From: Ceratopteris richardii
Lineage: Eukaryota > Streptophyta > Polypodiopsida > Polypodiales > Pteridaceae
Reading direction: 5' to 3'
Length of the DNA stretch: 64,000 bases
Assembly: GCA_020310875.1 (NCBI GenBank)
Contig: CM035406.1
Span: forward strand, 88,751,206-88,815,205
Shown: piece by piece, positions 44,042 to 54,475 of the stretch
Layout of the letters: the number at the start of each line of letters is the position of its first letter
Numbering within the stretch: position 1 is the stretch's first letter
Notes under the pieces: model-generated
The model's input: only the letters and a program-made list of their open reading frames with translations
What the model was told of the DNA's origin: nothing
Database searches by the model: none
Made by a program: the position numbers and the translations under genes

Positions 44042-44247
44042 AGACATCAATTTGAAGAAAAGGAGGATTCCGACTGCTGCAGATTCAAGAGATTCAACAT
44101 TTGAAGGATCAAGAAGTGAAAGCTTGGAATCAAAGCTTAGGGAGAAGACAAATTGACATCAAGAAAGGCAAAAGGAGTTCAATTCGAAGTAAAGGTACAT
44201 ACATTGTTTGTAAAGCTTGAAGATTTCAATACATAGGTGGACACAGG

Positions 44248-46593
44248 ATGGGAGAAAGCTTGCAGATTGATAAGCTAGATAGGGAAAACTATCCAGCATG
44301 GTCCATGAGGATGGAAGCACACCTCATGAGCAAAGATCTTATATCATTTATTACAGGAGATGAAGAAAAACCTGAGTTTGCAGATCCAAGTATTCCTACT
44401 AGGGAAGAACTTGCAATGTTGAAGACTTGGATGAGAAAGGATGCTCAAGCAAGGAGTATCATCTACATGGCTGTAAATGATTATCTTCTACCTCACATCA
44501 GAGGTTTGGAAAGTGCTACAGATGTTTGGAATGCCTTGGAAGAGCATTTCCAAAATACAACTAAGTCTAGGAAGTCCTCACTATGGGCTGAGTTCACAAC
44601 CTTCAAGAAGAAGAGCTCACAATCAATTTCAGATTATGTGGCAAGGATGAAGGATATTGCAGATAGCTTGGGAGCAGTGGATGAAGACATTGAAGAGGAA
44701 AAGTTGGTAAGACAAATACTTACAGGTCTAAGAGGTGATGAGAAGTGGAAGCCTTTCATATTGTCCATAGAGTTGTCACTTGATCACTTTACTCCTGATC
44801 TTAATCAATTGCTAGGACACATGCTAACCTTTGAGCAGGATCTTAAAGGAGACAATGATAGAAGTACAAGTCAAGCTATGTACTCCAAGGACAAGAAAAA
44901 GAATGGCAAGGGAAAGCAATCAAATGATGATGAAGGGAGTTCAAATCAAGCTAACTTCACAAAAGGGAAGACAAATTTTAGAGGTAAAGGAAGAGGAGGT
45001 AAGAACAAAGATAATGCTAAAGCTTGTTGGATTTGTGGCAGAACAAATCATTTGGCAAATGATTGTTGGTATAACAATCAAAATGGTGGAAGCAATAATC
45101 AGAATTATAACCAAAGAGGTAGAGGAGGCAGAAACCAAAGAGGCAATTTCAGAGGAAGAGGTGGTAGGACATCATATGGTAGAGGAGGTGGAAGGAACTT
45201 CCAATCTCAGTCCTACAACAACAATTATTACAATTATGCATCAGATCAGAAGGATGACATGACTCTTATCTTGAATGCAACTCATGAATCAATGGGAGAA
45301 GATCAAAGAGTGTTTTATATTGACTCAGGGTGCAGCAACCATCTGAGTGGGAATCTATCCTTGATGACTGATATGGAAGCAAGGGTGAATGGACATACAG
45401 TTCAAACAGGTGACAATACCAAACATAAAGTGGAGAGCATTGGATCAGTGAAGACAAAGAATGGAAGTACACTTCTGAGTAAGGTACTTTATGTTCCTAC
45501 TATTCCTAAAAATTTGATAAGTGTAGGGCAAATTGTGGAGAAAGGATATGAGGTAAGATTCACAAATGATGGTGTTTATGTACAAGATCCAAATCAGGGA
45601 TATAGAACCATAATTGCAAGGAAAAAGGAAGGAAGATTGTTCACTCTCAAAGTCCAAGGTAATGTGGGACATGCATTATTTACCTATGGAAGTCAAAAGG
45701 TATCTGAAATAGACCTATGGCATAAAAGGCTAGGTCATTTCAATGAGAGAGCTATAAAGGAGATGTCAAAGAATCAGGTGGTGCTTGGATTGCCAAACAT
45801 TGAGGGGCAACATATGGTGTACAAGTGTGAAGCTTGTCAATTAGGTAAAGCACATAAAGGTTCTTATAACAAATCAGGGTACAAGTATTCAAATATGCTT
45901 GAATTGGTTCATACAGATGTATGGGGACCCTCAAGGGACTATAGCATAAATGGATCCAGATATTATGTGTTGTTTGTTGATGATGCAACTAGGTGGATTA
46001 CTTTGTATGTAATCAAGGATAAATCAGAAGTTTTCAAGACATTCAAACATTTTCATGCCTATGCAGAAAGGATCACAGGACAAAAGCTAAAGAGGTTAAG
46101 ATCAGATGGAGGGGGAGAGTATTTCTCAAAAGAGTTTGATGATTATTTGTGGAATGCAGGTATCAAAAGAGAAGTAACTTGCAGGTACTCCCCTCAACAG
46201 AATGGAGTAGCAGAAAGGAGGAATAGGACTCTTGTAGAGTTTGCAAGAGCCATGATGAAGGAAAAGAATTGTCCAAATTACTTATGGGCAGAAGCCATTA
46301 ACACTGCAACATATCTTGTGAATAGGTTGCCTTGCAAAGCTTTGGATGGAGGAACCCCTTATGAAGCATGGTGGGGTAAGAAGCCTAGTCTTGATCATTG
46401 TAAAGTATTTGGATGTATTGCATATGCTTATGTTCCTTCACAATTAAGACATAAGCTAGAACCAAAAGCAGAGAAGTATGTGTTCATTGGATATGATGAT
46501 AGACAGATGGGTTACAGGTTGTGGAGTCCATCCACAAAGCAATTTCTTGTTACTAAAGATGTGACATTTGATGAGCAAAATGTGTGGTATTAA
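44248..46593 (+). CDS. Copia gag-protease-integrase part (781 residues)
   Basis: ATG at 44248 opens the polyprotein (MGESLQIDKLDRENYPAWSM). Gag is followed by a CCHC knuckle CWICGRTNHLANDC at residues 260-273 and a Gly/Arg/Asn-rich linker. The protease triplet Asp-Ser-Gly starts at residue 359. A His/Cys zinc region lies in LWHKRLGHFNERAIK and CEACQLGKAHK. Integrase catalytic residues are D557 (HTDVWGP), D620 (RSDGGGEY) and E656 (NGVAERRN), the last two separated by 35 residues as required. The frame ends at TAA 46591-46593. The reading frame continues open after that stop into the reverse transcriptase part, so this TAA splits one polyprotein. All visible catalytic residues up to here are intact. 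Confidence 0.93.
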   Translation: MGESLQIDKLDRENYPAWSMRMEAHLMSKDLISFITGDEEKPEFADPSIPTREELAMLKTWMRKDAQARSIIYMAVNDYLLPHIRGLESATDVWNALEEHFQNTTKSRKSSLWAEFTTFKKKSSQSISDYVARMKDIADSLGAVDEDIEEEKLVRQILTGLRGDEKWKPFILSIELSLDHFTPDLNQLLGHMLTFEQDLKGDNDRSTSQAMYSKDKKKNGKGKQSNDDEGSSNQANFTKGKTNFRGKGRGGKNKDNAKACWICGRTNHLANDCWYNNQNGGSNNQNYNQRGRGGRNQRGNFRGRGGRTSYGRGGGRNFQSQSYNNNYYNYASDQKDDMTLILNATHESMGEDQRVFYIDSGCSNHLSGNLSLMTDMEARVNGHTVQTGDNTKHKVESIGSVKTKNGSTLLSKVLYVPTIPKNLISVGQIVEKGYEVRFTNDGVYVQDPNQGYRTIIARKKEGRLFTLKVQGNVGHALFTYGSQKVSEIDLWHKRLGHFNERAIKEMSKNQVVLGLPNIEGQHMVYKCEACQLGKAHKGSYNKSGYKYSNMLELVHTDVWGPSRDYSINGSRYYVLFVDDATRWITLYVIKDKSEVFKTFKHFHAYAERITGQKLKRLRSDGGGEYFSKEFDDYLWNAGIKREVTCRYSPQQNGVAERRNRTLVEFARAMMKEKNCPNYLWAEAINTATYLVNRLPCKALDGGTPYEAWWGKKPSLDHCKVFGCIAYAYVPSQLRHKLEPKAEKYVFIGYDDRQMGYRLWSPSTKQFLVTKDVTFDEQNVWY

Positions 46594-48420
46594 GGATCAC
46601 CAAATGAGTATACAGGTGTTGAAGAAATTCAAAGGAAAGGAAAGGCAAAGGTAAAAGTTTGTGAAGAAATTGTTGATGAAGTTGACTCTAGATGTAGAGT
46701 GCAGGATCATGTAGAAGAAGGGCCAAGATTTGATCCAGAATCAAATGAGGCTGAAACTTCAAGAAGTGCAGAAATCAGGAGATCTACAAGAGAAAGGAAA
46801 GAACCTATAAGGTATAGTTATGATACATCTTTCCTAACAACAAAAGATTATGCCTACATTGTGAAAACAGAAGAAGATCCAACTACTTATGAAGAAGCCA
46901 AAGGTAAACAGAATTGGGAAAAGGCAATGCAAGAAGAGTATGATGCTCTACTTGAAAATGAAACTTGGGAATTAGTACCAAGACCAAAGAATCAGAAGGT
47001 CATTGGATGCAAGTGGGTATATAAAACAAAGAGGTTTGCAGATGGTAAGGTGTCTAGATATAAGGCTAGACTTGTGGTCAAAGGTTATGCCCAAACTTAT
47101 GGGGTAGATTATGATGAAACCTTTAGTCCTGTTGCTAAGATGTCTACAATTAGGACATTGATTGCTATTGCTGCTTGCAAGGGATGGAAATTATCACAAT
47201 TGGATGTGAAAAATGCATTTCTAAATGGTTACATTGCAGATGAAGTATATATGGAGCAACCAGAAGGCTTTATGGAGTCAATTGAATCAGATTATGTGTG
47301 TAAGCTCAAGAGAGCTTTATATGGGTTGAAGCAAGCCCCAAGAGCTTGGAATTACAGATTGGTCAAGTTCTTGAATGAATGTGGATTTCAAGCATCAAAG
47401 GCAGATAGTAGCTTGCTAGTGAAGGCAAGTGAAAATGGATACATTTACATGTGCATTTATGTTGATGATATTATTGTTACAGGAACAGATGCTCAAGGAA
47501 TCAATGAACTCAAAAGACAAATAGAGAAGGAGTTTAAGATAAGTGATTTGGGAAACTTATCTTATTTTCTAGGAATGCAGATTGTGTATACTCAACATGG
47601 AGTATATGTTTCACAAGAGAGATACTTGAAGAATCTCCTAGTCAAGTTTAACATGGAAGATTGCAAGACCTCAACCACACCATTGGAGGTAAATCATAAA
47701 TTAAGCAGGTATGGAGGTGAAGAATTCAATGACATGAAGAAATATCAGAGTTTGGTAGGTAGTCTAATCTATGCTACCTTGACAAGGCCAGATCTATCAT
47801 ATGCAGTAGGTGTGTTGTCACAATTCATGCATTGTCCAAAGAAGACTCATTGGATTGCAGCCCAAAGGGTACTCAGATATATCAAAGGAACCCTAAGTGA
47901 AGGTTTGTATTATGGTTTCACTTCTGACACAAGAATCAAAGTGTTTAGTGATGCAGATTGGGCAGGTGACTCAGATAATAGAAGATCTACTCATGGATAT
48001 CTATGTTATGTTGGAGATAAGTTAGTTTCTTGGTGTTCAAAGAAGCAACATACAGTTGCTTTATCATCCACAGAAGCTGAGTATAAGGGAATGGTAGAAG
48101 CTGCAAAAGAAGTCATATGGTTGAAGACCTTGATGAAAAGTTTTGAGATTGATCATAGTACTCCAATAATTTTTGGAGACAATATGAGTTCTTTGTATTT
48201 GGCAGCTAACCCTGTTTTTCATGCCAGGACTAAGCATATAGAGATTCAGTATCATTTCTTGAGGGAAAAGGTACTTGATAAAGAGATTGAAGTGATGTAC
48301 ACTCCAACAAAAGAACAAGTGGCAGATATGATGACAAAGAGCTTGGATGGACCTAAGCTACAGAGATTCAAGGAGATGGCAGGAGTGAAGAAGAATGGAA
48401 TAATCACAATTAGTGATTGA
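46594..48420 (+). CDS. Copia reverse transcriptase-RNase H part
   Basis: It is in the same register as the upstream part, open from 46594 to TGA 48418-48420. No ATG is needed if it was part of the polyprotein. The reverse transcriptase starts around WEKAMQEEYDALLENETWEL, includes GVDYDETFSPVAKM and QLDVKNAFLNGYI, and has the catalytic YVDD with both Asp residues (codons near 47464). RNase H contains VFSDADWAGDSDNRRSTHGY and VALSSTEAEYKGM, then a copia tail with ARTKHIEIQYHFLREKV and DMMTKSLDGPKL. The stop codon overlaps the polypurine tract. Because the preceding in-frame TAA separates it from gag, it is probably not translated from this copy unless readthrough occurs. Confidence 0.9.
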   Translation, partial: GSPNEYTGVEEIQRKGKAKVKVCEEIVDEVDSRCRVQDHVEEGPRFDPESNEAETSRSAEIRRSTRERKEPIRYSYDTSFLTTKDYAYIVKTEEDPTTYEEAKGKQNWEKAMQEEYDALLENETWELVPRPKNQKVIGCKWVYKTKRFADGKVSRYKARLVVKGYAQTYGVDYDETFSPVAKMSTIRTLIAIAACKGWKLSQLDVKNAFLNGYIADEVYMEQPEGFMESIESDYVCKLKRALYGLKQAPRAWNYRLVKFLNECGFQASKADSSLLVKASENGYIYMCIYVDDIIVTGTDAQGINELKRQIEKEFKISDLGNLSYFLGMQIVYTQHGVYVSQERYLKNLLVKFNMEDCKTSTTPLEVNHKLSRYGGEEFNDMKKYQSLVGSLIYATLTRPDLSYAVGVLSQFMHCPKKTHWIAAQRVLRYIKGTLSEGLYYGFTSDTRIKVFSDADWAGDSDNRRSTHGYLCYVGDKLVSWCSKKQHTVALSSTEAEYKGMVEAAKEVIWLKTLMKSFEIDHSTPIIFGDNMSSLYLAANPVFHARTKHIEIQYHFLREKVLDKEIEVMYTPTKEQVADMMTKSLDGPKLQRFKEMAGVKKNGIITISD

Positions 48421-48428
48421 GGGGGAGC
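48419..48428 (+). promoter_or_regulatory. Young copia polypurine tract
   Basis: GAGGGGGAGC directly before the 3' LTR, overlapping the last two bases of the stop codon. Confidence 0.88.
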
Positions 48429-49452
48429 TGTTAGAGCAAACCAATCACAAATTGGTGATTTTACAGATCTTGGAGAATGCTTATGGTCAGAATGAAGCAA
48501 AGGAAGACATTTGCAAAATGAAGAAGAATTCAGGATGTTGTCTTGTACACATATGTACATATAAGTGAAGAATCTTGTAAGCTACCATAGTTAAATCCTT
48601 AGAATGATAAGGAATAGAGTCATAGACGCGAGATGAGTCTAAAGTCGTGTATATATAAGATAATTATGACAAGAAAATTATGTGTGAAAGTAATAGAGTC
48701 ATTTTGTAGATGACAATTTTGAGGAAGATGTGTAGAGAGTTTTTTCCCAGAAAATAGCGACGGGTTTTTCTCTGAGTGCTCTCTGTCTGATCATGTGGAT
48801 CAGAAATCCTTTTGTACACATCTAATTGAGAAGCTAATGAAACTATGTCTAGAGTTTCAGAATCTAATTACTCTCCTACTGTGAGAATGATCATTAGGAA
48901 CATTCATATGTAGAATGTGAGAACTGAAGCCTGAAAGTAGCGCACTTTTCCGTCTTAGTATTTTGATCAGATCTGAGTGTATACTGTAAAGTTTTTGATG
49001 AGTGAGCACTTAAAATTTAAGTTAGAAGATAAGGAAGCTATGGCTAAAAGCATTTAGCAAAACGGGTTCCAGATTGGGAGAAATCAAGTTAAGAAGTTGG
49101 CTATGTCGAAGGCGCAACTTCTGAGAGTCATTTTCTGACATGTATTTGATCTTAATGATCAAATTAAACTTTTGGTGATTAGTTTTGAGAACTAATGGTT
49201 AGTATGATTGCGCAAAGGTATTGCTAATACTTGTGCATCATTTACTTGAAGAAATTTGAAGATTTGTGCAGATAAAGAAGTTGATATTTGAAGCAGACTT
49301 TCTGAAGTTGACACTTCTTCACTCAGAGAAGTGTTGCTTGAAGTTTTGGTAAAAAAGGAACATTGTTTGTGTAAAGTTTGGTTTATAGCTGACATAGAAG
49401 TGTTCTTAAGTCAGTGTAGATCAAACCTTTGGAGATTAATAGGTCTCCAACA
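48429..49452 (+). repeat. Young copia 3' LTR
   Basis: It is 1024 bp. The differences seen from the 5' LTR are in GACAMGAAAATT and AAAACRGGTTCC. Confidence 0.95.
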
Positions 49453-49872
49453 ATTTAACCCTTAGGGAGGCCTCTCTAGCCTTGAGACTTACAAGCTTGG
49501 GAGAAATCCTTTTAGAATCCATGTGAGGGCCATGTGATTCCATGTGATTTCCAAGGTTAGAAGGCCTTGGATTAGAATACTTGTGGAGAGGACACTTGGA
49601 AAGCTCTCCTTATATTTCCTTGTACTTGGGAGAAATCATTTTAGAAACCATGTGAGGGCCATGTGATTCCATGTGATTTCCAAGGTTAGAAGGCCTTGGA
49701 TTAGAATACATGTGGAGAGGACACTTGGCAAGCTCTCCTCAGATTTCCTCCCTTGGCCTTGAGGTATATATATGGGTGGATTTGGTTGGGCAGATACATG
49801 CATCTCTCACCCTTTGTGGGCTATGCTAGTTATTATGGATTGTCCTTACTCTTGTTGTGTAGATTCACAACA

Positions 49873-50343
49873 TTGGCATATGGAGGTAGGTTCGCTTTCA
49901 CGCGAGCATGATTTGAGAGAAGAAATGAGTTCGCGATGATTTTGTGAACTTAGCTACATGATCATTTCAAGGGTTTAGTTTTTTCTTGACTAAAATCTGA
50001 GCACATGTCCCACCGGTAGTGAAGAGAAGCACAGCGTGGAGCTACACTCTCTATTTCGAAAGAGTAGCACAGCGTCCAACTGCTCTCTCATCTAGACGAT
50101 AGAAATCCACAAATACGGTTGTTATAAGCGTAAAAGCGGCAATATATCGCGAATGTGGGATAAGTTTTTGTGCGCATCTCTTCTCCCGTGTTCTCTCTGA
50201 AACTGAGTGCATCACATACTTCACAGTGTCCTTTTTTAATACATATGCTCTCACACAGAGACATGCCAAAGCCTTCGGAGTATGCAACACATTCTGAGTA
50301 GTCCTTTTTTTTGGAATGGAAAGTACATCGCATTAAGATATTT
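49873..50343. other. Second partial L-element interior
   Basis: It matches 30248-30625 (for example TATCGCGAATGTGGGATAAG and CGAAAGAGTAGCACA) with substitutions and a 90 bp insertion near 49930-50040. It stops abruptly at AAGATATTTGTA, where copia coding sequence begins. No gene is present. Confidence 0.6.
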
Positions 50344-51528
50344 GTATTTAAATGGATGGATATCAGAAGAATTATATATGGCACAAGCCTGAGGGTTTGA
50401 AGATGAAGAAAAAACAGGTTATGTGTGCAAGCTTAGAAAAGTACTCTATGGTATCAAGCAAGCTCCTAGGGCTTGGAAACATAGGCTTGTTACCTATTTG
50501 TAGGACCAAGGCTTTGTGGCAAGCAAGGCATATTCTTCTCTATTTGTGAAGAAGAACAATTAAGAAGTAATCTACTTATGTTTCTATGTAGATGACATCA
50601 TTATTATAGGAAATGATGCTAATCACATCAAGCAAGTCAAGGCTCAATTGATGAAGGAATTTAAAACCAATGATCTTGGTTTATTAACCTACTTTCTTGG
50701 CTTAGAGCTTGTGTACTCAGATTCAGGTATATTTATTCTCAAAGGAAGTACATACAGGATATGTTGGTGAAATTTAAGATGGAGAACACTAAAGTTGTAG
50801 GTATCCCTATGGAGCTCAACCATAAGCTAAGTTCACGTGAAGGTGAATTACTTGATGATGTTACAAGTTATCAACAACTTGTGGGTAGTCTGAATTATGC
50901 TACTCTTACAAGAGTAGACATTGCCTATGCAGTAAGTGCATTGAGTCTGTTTATGCATGCGCCAAGGAAGCCCCATATGGAAGCTGCAAAGAGGGTGCTT
51001 AAGTATCTAAAGGGTACAATGAATGAAGGCTTGTTCTATCCCGTCACTTCTAACATAGATAAAGATGTATTCTGATGTAGATGGGTTGGCTCTAAGGATG
51101 ATAGAGGAGTACTTCAGGGTACCTATCTTTTGCAGGATCAAAGCTCATATCTTGGTCATCCAAGAAGCAACCAACTGTGGCCTTATCTTCCACATTGCAA
51201 TTCAGGAGCCTATGTGGCTTAAGCAACTATTATATGTAGATTTGGAGATACATTCCTTCACTCCAATAATCTTTGGAGATAACACTAGTTCACTTCATTT
51301 GGCTGCTAATCTTGTATACCATGCAAGGACTAAGCACATTGAAGTACACTATCATTATGTAAGGGAGAAATTGCTTAGCAAGGATATTCAACTATCCTAC
51401 ATTTCAACTCATTTGCAATGTGCATATCTACTCTCAAAGGCATCGAATGGAACAAAGAGGAATAGGTTCAAATTGATGATTGGTTTGTAGGAAATCAAGG
51501 GGAGATGAAGACCAAGAATGTTAGGCTT
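50344..51528 (+). pseudogene. Copia reverse transcriptase-RNase H fragment
   Basis: The fragment starts in the middle of reverse transcriptase at the segment equivalent to LNGWI, with no upstream half nearby. Following the plus strand through several register changes gives a copia YVDD region (YVDDIIIIG-like, near 50586), then VKFKMENTKVVGIPMELNHK, VGSLNYATLTRVDIAYAV and HMEAAKRVLKYLKGTMNEG. RNase H is rearranged near 51060-51230, then IIFGDNTSSLHLAANL and ARTKHIEVHYHYVREKL close it. A polypurine tract and an LTR follow, so it is the 3' third of an old copia element of a family close to the one at 53-64 kb. Confidence 0.75.
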
Positions 51529-51538
51529 GAGGGGGAGC
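51529..51538 (+). promoter_or_regulatory. Polypurine tract of the copia fragment
   Basis: GAGGGGGAGC, immediately followed by TGTTGGTGCAATT. Confidence 0.75.
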
Positions 51539-52600
51539 TGTTGGTGCAATTAAAATCAAGCCCACATACTTGGATGATTAATTCATAATTGTTTTAGCCT
51601 ATGAAAAGGCTTTGATATGTTCAACCCCTTGTAAAAGTTACTTCACATTTACCTTTGTAAAAGTGGATTGTATCCACGTGGATTTTGGAAGCTCCAAATC
51701 ACGAGTTATTTGGTTGTTGAGTCAAGAGAAAATCAGTCCTATACTTGAGCATTCAATTTTAGGTAGAGGTTTGAATTTGAATTCAAACTTTTTGGCTCCA
51801 ACAATAACTATAAAAAGAGGATCTAGATGATCCACATGTATCTCTAGCCTATGAGATCATTTTTTACCATTATTCCTTGTCAAGTGAGAGCTTACATCAT
51901 AGCTCATTCACTTCTCACACATTGACCAATATTTGATTGCTATGACATTGTATTTTTACATGATTTAATACATACATGATGATTACTTCTCATTTTCATT
52001 TCTCTATCATAACTCCATCAGAACATTGATTTTCTCAGATCTTGTTTTCACTGTCTAGTTGATCATTTGCTATGATTTAAAGCATGATAGATTCAACATA
52101 GTGTCTACTTTAATCCTAAAAAGTTTCATTGGTAATGTTTTTGCGATCATCAGATATTAATCCATCTTTGCTCACTAGTCTGTTGATTGTCGAGGCCCGT
52201 AAAAGTCGAGATGCATGTATGCTTTGCTAAACACATTTCTCTGCATGTAGTCCATCATTTTTTATGAAATTACTCATAATTGCTAGCCCAAAAGGAACTT
52301 ATCTAATTTATATTGTGCTCTGAGAACTGTTCAAAACTTTGAACATGTGTATCAAGCAAAATAGCAAGTTTTTGATCTTGCACTATCCTCTATCATATTT
52401 GTTTTGATCCTCGAGTTAGTGGATCATCTTCCAAGCAATATATGATTATTTATGCTTATTAGCTAGCTAAAGAGCCTCACAACACTCTCCATTCATCACT
52501 TTTAGCAGGTGTGAAGCAAGATCTAGCTACACCACTTCATCTCCTGTAACTATCCACCATCTCCTCCAACACATTACACAAAGCTTGAGGTTTATTTGTT
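51539..52600 (+). repeat. 3' LTR of the copia fragment, right edge uncertain
   Basis: It starts TGTTGGTGCAATTAAAATC after the purine tract. A TATA-like CTATAAAAAGAGG lies near 51808. No second copy exists in the window, so the end is not defined. Sequence related to another LTR family begins by about 52640. Confidence 0.5.
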
Positions 52601-52639
52601 CTACTTCATCAAACCATCATGAGGAATGTACCAAAGATA

Positions 52640-53180
52640 TCCCTTGAAGAGGTTCTTCATCAATATTTTTTTGGGTATTCTTCATAAGGCATTTTTATGG
52701 ATCATTTACCAATTGTAAAGACTAGAGCCTTAAACTTGTAAAAGGGAAAAAGGAGAGCTTGAATTCAATGAATTTGAGGTGGTTGAACTTGACAATCAAT
52801 CAATCAATCAATCACCAAAAAGTAGATCATATTAGATCTTCACTTTTCCTAGATTGTAGCAAAGTGAATTGATTCTCTCCTACAACCTATCCCACCTTGA
52901 TTTGAATTCAAAATCCACTTGAAGAAGTCGTGGAACACTTCAAGAGCCTATATAAAGATTTCAAATAACTTGTTCATTACATTGAAGCAGTATACACACA
53001 CTTTGGGTCATCATTGCATTGCTCCTCCATTTCTTTGCACCATCTTCTTTAAGAATAATGAACTTGTAGAGGTTGAATATCTCTCTAGAGAGCTTCAAAT
53101 TGGATGAGTTAGAACTCATTGGAAAAATACTAGTGTCTAGTTTTTACCTACAATTTTTTGTTGCATTTAGTTCATTCGAT
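52640..53180 (+). repeat. Diverged LTR fragment of the 53-64 kb copia family
   Basis: It resembles 53510-54000. Shared words include TTTTCCTAGATTGTAG, GAATTGATTC and AGCCTATATAAAGA versus AGTCTATATAAAGA. There is substantial divergence and both ends are ill-defined, so it is probably an old solo LTR or truncated copy. Confidence 0.55.
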
Positions 53181-53380
53181 CTTCAAGATTATGCTCCCCT
53201 ACACCTCCATGCTCAACCATGATTGTTATGACATGCCGCTTCAGTGACTATCCTTTTGCATGGGAGAAGATGTGAGAAGAAGAGGGAGAGTTAGCAGTGC
53301 AAAGTATGGGTGTGGTTATTGTGACGGACATCACCAGATGCCATGAGAGTGAATTGGGACCACGAAAACTTTGAAAAAAG

Positions 53381-54456
53381 TGTTGGAACATCAAGCTTAC
53401 ACTATGCTTGAGGTGGATTTGATCTACATCAAAAGCTATAGCGTTGAAAGAATATCCGTTGGAGAGTTCTTTTTCTTATGCTCATTTATTGTATTTTTTG
53501 AGAGATTTTTGATGGTTCATTTACCGTTGTAAAAGCCTTGAGCTTTACACATGTAAAGGTAGAAAGATAAAGCCCAAATCCCACAAATTTGTGGTGGTTG
53601 AAGTTGCATTCAATCAAGCAATCAATCACCTAAAAGTAGATCAAACTAGATCTTCACCTTTCCTAGATTGTAGGAAAGTGAATTGATTCCCTCCAACAAC
53701 CATTCCCACCTTCATTTGAATTCAAACTTCACTTATAGAAGTCATGGAACACTCCTAGAGTCTATATAAAGACTTAGAAATCACTTGTACGATACATGGA
53801 AGCAATATACATACACTTGTGACCATCATTGTCTTGTTCTTTCAATTCTCTGCATCATCTTCTTCGTCGATAGTAATCTTGCAAAGGCTGCTGCTCTCTC
53901 CCCAGAGCTTCAAATTGAGTGCACGATGGCTCATTGGAAAGGTATTAGTGTCTAGCATATGAATATAAATTTTCATAGCATTTGGTTCACTAGATTGGGA
54001 GAGATTTGAGTTTTTTTGTCTTGGGGTCAATCTCTACATATTCCTGAAAAATAGGAAGTACCACCAGTGAATGTCTCATTCATTCCTATAGCATATTTTT
54101 CTTATTCCTTATACTTTTGTGCATTATATACACTCAACCCTATGTGTAGCACTCCCATAAAAGGATTTTTTCTAATTGTAATCACGATGGTCGCTATGGG
54201 CATTTGAAGTTCATTGTCTCTTCCATAGATAGTAAGTTTTTTGAGCTAGTGGACCCGTGAACCTATCTATTTTGTATCGACTCATTCTCCTTGATGCTCC
54301 AAAGTGCATAGTGTGTTTTTCACTTATCACATGCTTATAAGGTCTATTTGAGTCTCCATAAGCTCAAGGGCTGGTCTTGTGCCGGTTGGCTAGACCAAAC
54401 TTCATCGCTTGGAAACACATTTTTCTACCTTCTACAAGCTTCTCCAAGTTCTTTCA
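53381..54456 (+). repeat. 5' LTR of the decayed copia element
   Basis: It starts TGTTGGAACATCAAGC and ends near TTCTTTCA before a degenerate primer site. The TATA box TATATAAA is at 53763-53770. It is about 1.08 kb, similar to 63582-64000 over the shared part. Confidence 0.75.
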
Positions 54457-54457
54457 G

Positions 54458-54472
54458 CGATATTAGAGCTAG
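54458..54472 (+). promoter_or_regulatory. Degenerate initiator-Met primer site
   Basis: CGATATTAGAGCTAG occupies the place of TGGTATCAGAGCAGG. Four or five changes indicate decay. Confidence 0.5.
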
Positions 54473-54475
54473 ATC

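Larger units (their letters stand above)
43002..49452 (+). mobile_element. Young Ty1/copia element, nearly intact
   Basis: It is 6.45 kb with 1024 bp LTRs (43002-44025, 48429-49452). I found two differences between the LTRs. Target duplication ATTTA is at 42997-43001 and 49453-49457. Initiator-Met primer site, polypurine tract and a full gag-pol gene order are present. The only visible defect is one in-frame stop between integrase and reverse transcriptase. Insertion must be very recent. Confidence 0.95.
42796..49872 (+). repeat. L-element second LTR, split by a young copia element
   Basis: It starts TGTTGTATAAATATGGG and ends GATTCACAACA. Without the copia insertion it is about 0.6 kb. Its right half contains a tandem duplication of about 129 bp (49496 and 49625, landmark CTTGGGAGAAAT). 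Confidence 0.75.
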
